Source: Halicephalobus mephisto (Eukaryota > Nematoda > Chromadorea > Rhabditida > Panagrolaimidae). Taken from it: a stretch of DNA of 29,382 nucleotides. Under the pieces are notes generated by a model. It ran no database searches. It was not told where the DNA came from and saw only the letters and a list, made by a program, of their open reading frames with translations. Where the stretch lies: the NCBI GenBank assembly GCA_009193035.1, contig SWDT01000537.1, forward strand, positions 1 to 29,382, written 5' to 3'. Positions 1 to 8,856 of the stretch are shown piece by piece. Within the stretch, counting starts at the first letter, position 1, and each line of letters begins with the position of its first letter. The translations under genes were made by a program, and so were the position numbers.

Positions 1-286
1 AAATATTTTTGTTAACTTTATTTCGATGAAATTTTTAAAGATACTAGAAATTTTTAGAATTTAGTGAATGATTTTAAAAAATTGTTTAAACGTAGATTTG
101 TCAGTTTTTGGGAAAATCCAACTCTGAACTGGTCCAAGTTGGACTTCGATTAAATAAGAATCTTTCCTCTCTTGTTCTATGCTTATGTTAAGATAAACAG
201 GCTTTAATTGCTAATGGTAGGAATCAATAGTTTTCCGCCTAATCATGGAGCTCCTAAGTGTCATACCATCGACATTCAATCAATAA

Positions 287-496
287 AACACCCCCAATAC
301 TACACCGACAGTAACAAATAACATTATTCACATAGAAAACTTTGCTGTATTGTCCTTGTCATTTACAGTATACATGATAGAATCTAACAACTTTGGAAAG
401 ACCATTGCAGTTGATAATGTAAAGAATACTGTGAATGTCCGATCAACGGATCACAACCACTCTATGGAACAGACGAAGAAAAACATTCTTTTTTAA
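287..496 (+). other. doubtful 70-codon open frame
   Basis: A frame open from the codon after TAA at 284-286 to TAA at 494-496, with an ATG at 374. The stretch is less AT-rich than its surroundings, the only reason to mention it. It has no recognisable motif, signal peptide or clear splice sites. It could be the last exon of a gene lying off the left edge, or chance. The remainder of 1-880 is AT-rich and shows no gene. Confidence 0.15.
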
Positions 497-879
497 AAGC
501 AAGAATTATTTTTCCTCTTTTAACGTTAATTTCATATTGTATTTTATCTTTTATAAAATTATTTAATTGCCCAAGTTTGAGGTTTAAATAAAAAAATAAT
601 CCGACGGAAATCACAACAGATAATGAATCTAATTTTTGTGAACTTTTTTCAACTTCAAATAAAAAAAAATAAATTGTAACCCCGTAGCAATTGCGAAATG
701 TGACAAAACGTAACACAATCGTCACATTTTTATTAATATCTAACATTTGTGACGAAAATTAAAACATAAAAGTGACGATTTCCATTTATTACAAAACCAA
801 AAGTTACGTTTTTATTTTATACATTAATAATTTTAATTAATAATGTTTTTTTTCACATTTTTGTGCACCGTTTAAAAAT

Positions 880-1250
880 AAAATTTTCTTGATTACAAAC
901 TATGATTCATCTTATCACAAGACAGATATATCTTCTTCATTTTGTTTTCTTGTTCAAAGAAAATAAAGAACTGAACTAAACAACTCATCGATCTCAGAGA
1001 CATGTATTTGATTTTAATGAGACAATAGTAACACACATTTGTTCCCGTCATCGAGAACTAGTCGATATAACTTTCTTCTTTTCTGATCCAGCTTTCAAAT
1101 AAAAACTATCACTTTTTTGTGTGGAAATAAATGTATTTTCTATAATATATTTCAATCGTTAAATTCTGAGTCTAAAGATAATTATCATTCTTATTTTCAG
1201 CAAATGCGAAACTACGTAGAATGGATTTAATAACCAAGAAAATTTTTAGG
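880..1250 (+). promoter_or_regulatory. upstream flank of first module gene, duplicated at 4850-5220
   Basis: This block aligns by eye with 4850-5220, directly upstream of the second paralogue. Shared landmarks include ATGTATTTGATTTTAATGAG here and its close match near 4971, the GACAATAGTAACACACAT stretch, and the ACTACGTAGAATG block just before each start. It ends in candidate spliced-leader acceptors: ATTTTCAG at 1193-1200 and TTTTTAG at about 1243-1249. Conservation of this flank implies that both paralogues inherited the same promoter. Confidence 0.6.
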
Positions 1251-1260
1251 TTATTTGTAT

Positions 1261-4200
1261 ATGAAAATCAATTTTTGTATTTGTCTCATCTTACTCCTTG
1301 AGTTGTCTCTTGGTGAAACGCTCATCCAGTATGGCCAAAGAACCGAAAGATCTCCTTCGAACGGTAATAGTGATAATCTCATTCCTGGAAAAGGATTTAG
1401 CATAACGGCGGATTGGAAACAAAATACAGGCGAAAACAAAGAAGTCGTGTTGAAGATACGAAACAACGACGTTCGTCGTATTTGTTACTTCCGATTTCGG
1501 ATAAAGCTTCAAGGTGGAGTAAGTTTTATTTGAAACTGATATACTACTCATTAACTGCACATAACCTTAATGGATTAAGAGCCTAAAAAGAAAGTATTAT
1601 TGTTGAGTATTTAATCTAAACTTTGGGGCAAAGTAGTACAAGAATAACACTTGAGTAAATATGATTGGAGACTAGGTTCTACACTTATGAAGACCATTCT
1701 CATTAATCGAGAAGAAACAATAACAAGTTTTCATTGAGAGTATGCGCATTTGAGATACCTGAAATAATTAAAGCATGTATCAAGAATCTCTTAAATATCG
1801 TCAAATAGTTGTTTATCTCTCACGATTCTAATAATGAAGATTCTCCTGTAAGTAACATACTAGTAGAAGCTGTATGGGAAGTAAAATCAGCTATTATTTA
1901 TGATTATATTAGATACATTACACTCAAATTTCGTGCTTTTTGGATAGTACTAATATAAGCGTTTGAAGAAACTGAATGCTTGTTAAAGTATTTTAACATA
2001 CCCATATATAATATGTATATTCTTCATTAAAAATAATATAAATCGATGTGAATTTGTAGCAAGAAATCAAACGTAAATGGAATATAGAAAAACATGCGGA
2101 ACACGATCAATACACAGCTCCTATATGGTTGCAGTTAGACCCCGGCGAGGAAAACACTGCACTTCATATGATTCTCGCAGACGGATCACTGCCTGAAGTA
2201 TCTGGAGTGTGGCACAAGTACTGTAATCGTATTGAAGACAGCTCAGGACACGTACGATATGAAATAGCAGACAATGAACTTCGTGACAACAAAGGATTCA
2301 CCATAGTAGCGGATTGGAAACAAGATTCAGAAGAAAACAAAAAAGTCGTATTGAAGATACGAAACAATGATCTTCGCCCTATTTGTTATTTCCGATTTAA
2401 CATAACACTCGAGGAAGGAGTAAGTCCATTTTTATTGTTTGAATTATCCAAATTCATCTGAAAACTTTTTGAATTACATTAATACAAGATATCATAATAT
2501 TACTTTTGATCTCTAAACCAAAATTTGCACTTTATTAGTTTTCTAAAAACTTGCATCTACTCTATTCTTTTCATTCCTTCGTGTTTTTGGATAGAAACTG
2601 GTATAGGCAAGTAGAGTAAATACATATCCACAAAATATGTAAATATAATGAATTTGCCAATGTCATATTTCCTCACTAAGCATCGTAAATTGATATTGAT
2701 TTTTAGCAAAACATCGAAGAAAAATGGAATATTGAGGATCATCAGAACCCACATGAATACACAGCTCCTACTTGGCTACGGTTAGACCCCGGTAAGGAAA
2801 CTACTGATCTTAAATTGGTTTTGAATAGCGGACCACTACCTAAAGTTGCTGGAATCTGGCATGACTACTGTAAAGATTCCGAAAAAAGTAAGCCAGAAGC
2901 AACTTTCTTTCTACCAGAAAACAATGAGATCGGTGACAACAAAGGATTCAGCATGAAAGCAATTCAGGGCAGAACTTGGGGAGAAAAGAAAGAAGTTGTT
3001 TTAGTAATAAGGAACGTTGATCGTAAGCCTATTTGTTATTTCCGATTTCGAATGAAGCTCCAAGAAGGAGTAAGTTTGTTTGAAATTGGTGTACAGACAG
3101 TATACTTATATTCAATATGAAATTTCTTCGTTCAACATACTGTAAATCAATATTCATTTTCAGCAAGAGATCGAAAACAAGCGGAAAGTCGAAAATTACG
3201 AAGAACCGGATGAGTATACAGCTCCAACTTGGTTAAGATTGAATTCTGGACAAGTAAGCACTGATCTTACTCTAACCCTCAAAAACGGACCACTACCTGA
3301 AGTCTCTGAAGTGCGACATGAGTACTGTCATCCCAACGAAAAAAACGTCTCAACAACAGCTTACAAAGTGGAAGACAATGAAATTGGTGCTAACAGAGGA
3401 TTCAGTGTAGTAGCGATTTTGAAACAAAATTTAGGAGAAAAGAAAATAGTCATTTTGAAAATACACAACAACGATCTTCGTCCAATTTGCTATTTCCGAT
3501 TTGTAGTGAAATTCCATGAAGGAGTGAGTTTCATCAACTTTAAGATTTTCAAAAATTACTTTCCAGCAAAAAGTCGAAGACAGTTGGAATATAGAGAAGC
3601 ACCAAAATACTTATGAATATACAGCTCCAAATTTGTTTAAATTGAATCCTGGCGAAGAAAATAGAGATATCGGTATGATCCTTATGAACGGATCATTACC
3701 GGAAGTTTATGGAGTGTGGCACAAGTACTGCAAAGAATCTGTCGATGATAAACCAACAGAATCCACTCCTAAACCCACTACTTCAGGAAGTGGGTTTAGT
3801 ATTGAAGCTAAACGAGCAAACTCTCATGGAAAACGCACTAAAGTAGTCATAAAAGTGAGAAATAATGGTACCGGAAGAATTTGCAATATTAAATTCAGAA
3901 TGAGATTCCAGGACGGGGTTAGTTGCACAAAAACAAATCGTAACTTTTGCCGCAGCAACAAATGCAAAAAATCGTCATTACGTGATTTCCGTGATAGTTA
4001 ACAATTGGACTATTTTTATGAGCATTTGACATTGATGACAAAAGTTACATCTGTTGTGGAAAACTGTAACAGTTCACAAGAGTTACGTTGAACATAACAA
4101 AGATTACGAGATCTTCCGTAACGGACTGTTACACTAATATTGTGATTTTCTTTGACGAAAATATCGTGCATTTGTTATATTTACGCTACACAAAAGTTAC

Positions 4201-4407
4201 AATTTTGTAATAACAGGATTTAATTAAAAGAAACATATTTAGGAAACTTACGAGAACTTACATAAAATCGAAGAAAAAAACGGACATGACCTTTATGCTC
4301 TTCCTCACGATGTAAAGTTGGCTTCAGGTAGTGAATACCAAGATTCCTGGCTGTATCTTACGGGATCGTTGCCAGAAGTGACACCAGCATCATTTAAATC
4401 TTGTTAA
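1261..4407 (+). CDS. secreted protein with five CBM49-like modules (paralogue A)
   Basis: Spliced model: 1261-1518, 2060-2419, 2707-3069, 3164-3523, 3567-3917, 4243-4407; 618 aa, all introns phase 0. Residues 1-19 are a signal peptide. Five modules of about 120 aa follow. The first half of each contains a GFS/GFT segment and a VVLKIRNND..ICYFRF core. After the intron the second half starts Q-[ED/KI]-I/V and continues with W-N-I-E, Y-T-A-P-x-W, L-D-P-G and LPEV...YC. Two Cys per module could pair. The order (strand, N-x-x-x-x-I-C, W-N-I, TAP-W, PG, G-x-LPEV) resembles the CBM49 cellulose-binding fold, so an extracellular glycan-binding role is inferred, not shown. No catalytic domain is present. 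Donors are GGA|GTAAGT except the last, GTTAGT. The final exon (ALPHDVKLASGSEY..) closes module 5. The start is the first in-frame ATG after an SL-like acceptor. AATAAA follows at 4421 and 4431. Confidence 0.75.
3918..4242 (+). other. last intron of paralogue A, rich in GTTAC/GTAAC words
   Basis: A 325-nt intron with a GTTAGT donor and a TATTTAG acceptor. It contains many GTTAC, GTAAC and GTGAC words in both orientations. ACAAAAGTTAC occurs twice, near 4039 and 4191, and a similar CAAAAGTTACG occurs upstream of the gene near 806, within a comparable block at 700-830. It may be a degraded dispersed repeat. The frame of exon 5 stays open into it until 4001, so an unspliced product with a different C-terminus is possible. 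Confidence 0.4.
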
Positions 4408-4420
4408 ATATCGCCTTCAA

Positions 4421-4436
4421 AATAAAAGTAAATAAA
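4421..4436 (+). terminator. poly(A) signals of paralogue A
   Basis: Two AATAAA hexamers, at 4421-4426 and 4431-4436, lie 14-30 nt after the stop codon at 4405-4407. Their position supports the last exon of the model. Confidence 0.6.
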
Positions 4437-4539
4437 TCACCTTTAATTTGCGATATTTTTTGGTAGATTTACTTGTATATAATCATATAATGTTCTGATA
4501 AATAACTAAAGATAATAATAGTTTGAAAGTGATCCTTTA

Positions 4540-4600
4540 TTGCTCTTGATATTAGATATTATATTGGATGATCTAGTAGATAAAATAAAATCGATTTTCA
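4540..4600 (+). repeat. duplicated 3' flank (copy at 7180-7216)
   Basis: The segment TAGATATTAT..GATGATCTAGTA is shared with 7190-7216, after paralogue B. It marks the right end of the duplicated unit. In the second copy the MITE begins immediately after this block. 4640-4840 between the units is AT-rich and shows no gene. Confidence 0.5.
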
Positions 4601-5232
4601 TGGATTTTGAAGCTGAAATACAAAATTTATTCAAAAATTACATTGATTAAATTTTAACTAATGGATTTCTGAGATCCACATTTGAGAATCCATATATCCT
4701 GAGTTTGAAGAAGAATCTTTAATCCTGACTTCAGATTCTAAATCTACAAGTGAATTACTCCATTTTGAATATATCTTGTTAAATTTGAAAGAAGTAATTT
4801 CCGTGCAAAATTGTTTAAACAGTAAAATTATTTTGGATATTTACTCAAAGACCTAAATTCTCTTGCAAAACAACGATTCAACATTATCATAAGACAAATA
4901 CATGTCAATCAATTTGTTTTCGTTCAAGAGGAATTCAGGGATCTCATTAGGCACATAATCTGTTTTCAAGATGTATTTAATTTTATTGAGGCAATAACAA
5001 CACACATCTATTTCAATCATTGAGAGTCAGCTAACGTGGCTTTGTTCTTTTTTATCCGACCTTTGAACAAAAATTACAACCCCTTTCAATTCGAGCTAAA
5101 TTTATCTAATATGGCGTATCTAAATCTCTAGATCCTGAATCCGAAAATAACTATTACTTTTATCTCAAATAAATGCGGAATTACGTAGAATGTTTCTTAA
5201 TAACAGGAGATTTTCAGATTACTCGTGTGAGT

Positions 5233-6936
5233 ATGAATTTTTGTATTTATCTGATTTTTTTTCTTGAAGCTCCCCTCGTTGGAGCATTCATCGATACCCA
5301 AGCAGAAGATGATATTAAATATGACCGACGACAAGAAAGTTCTTCGATCAATAGTAACAATAAACGTCATATGAAGATTAATTTCAGTGTCACACCGTTT
5401 GAAAAGCACAGTACCGGAGACAGGAAAATGATAGGTTTGAGGATACAAAATCACGACAGTCGTCCTATTTGCTACTTCCGATTTCGAATGGAGTTTCAGG
5501 AAGGAGTAAGTATTATTACCTCCTAATTCCCGATTGAACAAACTTTTACTTTCCAGCAAGAGATCAAAGATCTGTGGAATATTGAAGATCATCCGAATCC
5601 AGATGAGTACACAGCTCGGAAGTGGTTCCTGATAAATCCTGGTGCAGAAGATGTTCTTCATACTGTAGTAGTCAACGGTGGACCATTACCTAAAATCACT
5701 CCAGTGTGGCAAAAGTATTGTAAATCTCTTCACACAAGAACAGTACTGTATGAACCAGAAGAAAATGAGCTCGACGATTACAACGGATTCAACATAACAA
5801 CGATTCTGAAGAAAAGTTCAGGAGAAAAGAAAGAAGTAGTTTTGAAAATAAGAAACAATGATCATCGTCCTATTTGTTACTTCCGGTTTCAAGTGAATCT
5901 TGAGAAAGGAGTAAGTTTTATCCAAAATTGGTACATCCTCAATTCGTCGTGAATATAATCTTAGTAAATTCATAGCTATTTAAAAAGTACTATTATTTAC
6001 GGTCTGAATATTGGGGAAAATCGATACAAAGATAATACTAGGGAAGATATATTTAAATGCTAAACTTCAAGCTCAAGAATATTTATGTTCTCTTTGAAGA
6101 GATTACGACAATTTTCGGTTAAAGATATGGACATTTGAGATGTTTTATAGTTATCATTATATCGCTATGGACCAAATTGTTACGTGAGGGAGATGAGAAA
6201 TATAGCATTCTTGTTTATTTCCAGTACAGATAACAGTAGTAAAGCAATGGTGGCAACTACCTGTAGAAGCCGCGCTAGTCTCTGCTTACATACTCCCACA
6301 GATAGTTCATATAGATGTGTGTCAGTCAATTATTAGTCTAATGACCGCTCGTTATTCTCATGATCCAGCAGTTATAACGAAAATCAAAAACCTTTCAAAT
6401 GACATTAAATATCAATCTATCTCTTACAATACCAATATTCTAAAGATTCTCTCGTAGTTTAAATGACACCAAAACTGTACTGATAACAGAGTTATCCTTT
6501 AGTATATGATTGAAATCAGGAATATTTAATAATCTAAATTTCTTATACATTTTTTATTTTTTGATTTTTGCTACTCCGTTGCGCTTTGTAAATACCAATT
6601 ACCATAGGTATGTAAAGGTGTACTTAACGAAGTAGAGAAATATGTTCAGACATCCAATATGAAAGTTTTTTAAGGATATTGTAAATCAGTATTAATTTTT
6701 AGCAAGACATCGAAAAGAAGTGGAATGTTGAAAAGTACGATAAGAAAGACCAATACACAGCCTCAAATTGGCTACAGTTAGATCCTGGTCAAGAGAACAC
6801 TGATCTGCGTTTGACGCTCACAAACGGACCACTACCTGAAATTACTCCAGTGCTTCACAAATATTGTCGAGAGTCTGTTAATAACAAACAGATAAAAGCT
6901 ACTTCCACACCTGGTGTCGACACTGTCGAAGATTGA
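5233..6936 (+). CDS. secreted protein with two CBM49-like modules (paralogue B)
   Basis: Spliced model: 5233-5505, 5557-5910, 6703-6936; 286 aa, phase-0 introns. The start follows an ATTTTCAG acceptor ending at about 5218 and lines up with the start of paralogue A. Residues 1-18 (MNFCIYLIFFLEAPLVGA) are a signal peptide. An acidic/basic linker leads to first-half cores with RPICYFRF, each followed after the intron by Q-E/D-I..LWNIE/KWNVE, YTA and NPG or DPG. Only two modules are complete. The protein ends in a short tail (..GVDTVED) at TGA 6934-6936. Intron 1 is 51 nt and intron 2 is 792 nt. By homology to A it should bind an extracellular ligand, possibly glycan; this is inference. The reading frame continues beyond the TGA into a relic half-module (see 6937-7050), so the present end may be a recent truncation. 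Confidence 0.72.
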
Positions 6937-7050
6937 AAATCTAAGGAAATAAATACACCATTAGGTCCAGGTAGTCAATATACAGACGTCTCAATGATAA
7001 TTACGAAATTGTCACTCAAAATTGTACCTGGTCCGTCTATATATTGTTAA
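6937..7050 (+). pseudogene. in-frame relic of the terminal half-module after the paralogue B stop
   Basis: Directly after the TGA the same frame stays open for 37 codons to TAA 7048-7050. Its last 29 residues match the end of paralogue A with no gap: L-x-x-G-S-x-Y-x-D at the start, and P and the final C at the end before the stop, about 8 of 29 identical. This looks like the old last exon now fused to exon 3 and left in the 3' UTR. Poly(A) signals follow at 7060 and 7068, and another AATAAA lies inside it at 6948. Confidence 0.5.
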
Positions 7051-7059
7051 GTTTTAAGG

Positions 7060-7073
7060 AATAAAGAAATAAA
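7060..7073 (+). terminator. poly(A) signals of paralogue B
   Basis: AATAAA at 7060-7065 and again at 7068-7073, just after the relic stop codon at 7048-7050. They suggest that the transcript still includes the relic half-module. An earlier AATAAA at 6948 could end it sooner. Confidence 0.5.
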
Positions 7074-7251
7074 TATTCAAGTTTATCTATGTTTTGGATT
7101 AGATTTCTTTATATAGAATTGTGCAAATTTTTCGATAAATAATCAAACCTAATCATCAATATGAAAACGTTTCTTTATCCCCTTAGATACTAGATATTAT
7201 GCTCGATGATCTAGTACACCCCAAAAAAGGTACATTAAAATCATTTTAATG

Positions 7252-7460
7252 TATTGAATACATTATATATAACATACTGATATCAACTTAATGTATCCAA
7301 ATATGATATATAACATACTGATATCAACTTAATGTATCCAAATATGATATATAACATACTGATATCAACTTAATGTATCCAAATATGATATATAACATAC
7401 CGATATCAACTTAATGTATCCATATATGATATATAACATACTGATATCAACTTAATGTAC
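7252..7460. repeat. 41-bp tandem repeat, five copies
   Basis: Exact 41-bp spacing of TATCAACTTAATGTATCC. Copies differ by only a few bases. It is the reverse complement of the 41-bp unit at 26890-27180. Confidence 0.9.
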
Positions 7461-7461
7461 C

Positions 7462-7643
7462 TGTTAGGATAGAAACAAGAATATCACTAATCTTTACTCA
7501 AAAACAAGACACAGACAATAATTATTATATTTTGCACTCACAAAAGACAACCAAGGGCCTCATTTATGTTCTACAGTATCCTCCAGCTCCTGATATTCGA
7601 GCTATCTCTTCAGGTGTTTTCTAGTTTAGTTTCCGTTCCAACA
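7462..7643 (-). mobile_element. probable solo LTR inserted in the MITE
   Basis: A 182-bp block starting TGTTAGG and ending CCAACA, the short TG..CA inverted ends typical of retrotransposon LTRs. Its flanks are GTACC and GTATC, a five-base target duplication with one difference. The interrupted sequence on both sides is MITE-like: the left flank matches the 41-bp unit up to AATGTATC, and GATACATTGAATAC follows on the right. Minus orientation is preferred because that strand begins TGTTGGAACGG, a common LTR start. No internal retroelement genes are present. Confidence 0.45.
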
Positions 7644-7681
7644 GTATCGATACATTGAATACCGTATACTCGTGTTTGCGT

Positions 7682-8330
7682 ATAGATAAAATGATATCGA
7701 ACTCTATAGAGATATCTTTTTAAAAATCCAAGTTGTCTGCAACGGAATATTCTAAGATCTCAAAAACTCACCTAGAGGATTTTAAAAGCTTGCAGAATCC
7801 CGTGGAAATTTTCATAACAGTCTAAAATTACTTGAAATTTAAAATCCCAAAATTTTCTAAATTCTACAACTTCGTGCTGAGACAACTGTGTAATAATAAA
7901 CATTTTTAACTTTTGTGAATTTTTATAATTATTCAAATTTTTTCGATTTTTCGGAGAAATGAATTAAAAAATTAAATTTTTTATTTGAAGTTTATTCCAA
8001 GCACATTACATAAAATTAATAGTACTTCTGAAATCTTAAGATTCTCATAATCCAGTCCTCGTCAAAGGACTTCTAAGATGACTTTTACAATATCTCAAAG
8101 AATATCTGCAAACTAAATTAACATAGTAATTCCCTCGTAATCCAATAATCCTCAAATTCAAAACTTGTCAACTTTGATTTTCGTAAAATATTTTTTTCAA
8201 AGTCAAAAATCCTTTCTCAAAAAAATTGACGTAACAGATTCCGGAGGGACCAACTTTCTTCTCGTTTCAAATCCAAACAATGAAAAACGACTGACTCCGG
8301 GGAGCTTCTTTCCGTTCATTTTTACTTTTT
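7682..8330. other. AT-rich intergenic, no gene seen
   Basis: Between the MITE and the small membrane-protein gene. The local frame at 8165-8362 is rejected because it lacks composition or motif support. Nothing else was recognised. Confidence 0.5.
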
Positions 8331-8333
8331 TCC

Positions 8334-8661
8334 ATGGTCAATATTACATTCTCCATTCTTAGTAACTCATTAAATCACCCTATCAGAGAAATCGTCACTT
8401 GGTACCAGGTTCGTTCACAACACTTACAATCTTCCACAAAAACCTACTTTCCAGATCCTCCATTTCACTACCATCTTCGTCGTTGTAAGTTTATTCGGAT
8501 TTGCTTTTCTCTGCGGATGTATGTTCGTTGGACTCTCAAGTTGCTCAGCTTATTCACCTTGTCAACAATACAGAATCCAAAAACTACGTCAACAAAGAGA
8601 AGTAATGCCCTACATTTGTCCTGTACAAGTCCCCAAACCCTCTCAACCTATCGACGTATAA
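8334..8661 (+). CDS. small single-pass membrane protein
   Basis: Model: 8334-8408 and 8455-8661, joined by a 46-nt intron (GTTCGT..CTTTCCAG, phase 0); 93 aa. The N-terminal exon has N-x-T at NITF. Exon 2 starts with a hydrophobic run of about 22 residues, FTTIFVVVSLFGFAFLCGC, followed by a Cys cluster (C-G-C, S-S-C, S-P-C). A basic segment (QQYRIQKLRQQREV) and a Pro-rich tail (VPKPSQP) follow, consistent with N-out/C-in topology by the positive-inside rule. Juxtamembrane Cys could be palmitoylated. The family is not recognised. In-frame upstream stop TGA at 8292 makes 8334 the first possible ATG, but upstream exons cannot be excluded. AATAAA lies at 8729-8734. It is convergent with Dishevelled, with about 195 bp between stops. 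The donor is weak, so exon 1 is the least certain part. Confidence 0.5.
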
Positions 8662-8728
8662 CCAATCAGGAGTATTTTATTCCTGCAATTTGTAAAACTT
8701 AAAACTTTCGCTAACGAAATTCGCTCAA

Positions 8729-8734
8729 AATAAA
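8729..8734 (+). terminator. poly(A) signal of the small membrane-protein gene
   Basis: AATAAA 67 nt after the TAA at 8659-8661, before the convergent Dishevelled 3' end. Confidence 0.5.
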
Positions 8735-8856
8735 GCGCTCAAATTAAAAATGGTTGACTAACATAAAAACCTCAAAAACCATGCCACATATGGCTTAAAA
8801 AATAAAAATACACAAAACTAGTCCACCCGGATTCATCTCAGGTCAATTGAGGTCAA

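Larger units (their letters stand above)
7217..7680 (-). mobile_element. degenerate TA-flanked MITE with internal 41-bp minisatellite
   Basis: It begins CACCCCAAAAAAGGTACATT after TA at 7215-7216 and shares this end with the element at 26804-27333. Inside are about five copies of a 41-bp unit (7252-7460), with the anchor TATCAACTTA at 7281, 7322, 7363, 7404 and 7445. The probable far end is the degraded GTATACTCGTGTTTGCG followed by TA at 7681. A 182-bp LTR-like insertion splits it. TA duplication and CA-starting ends suggest mobilisation by a Tc1/mariner-type transposase; no coding capacity remains. The 41-bp unit is in the opposite orientation to that at 26.8-27.3 kb. Confidence 0.65.

Noticed and set aside
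3918..4001. Ending paralogue A at TAA 3999-4001 instead of splicing
   Set aside because: The exon at 4243-4407 supplies the missing half-module in frame and is followed by AATAAA. The unspliced end is Lys/Asn/Ser filler.
5197..5661. 154-codon minus-strand frame
   Set aside because: It is the antisense shadow of exons 1-2 of paralogue B and crosses their intron.
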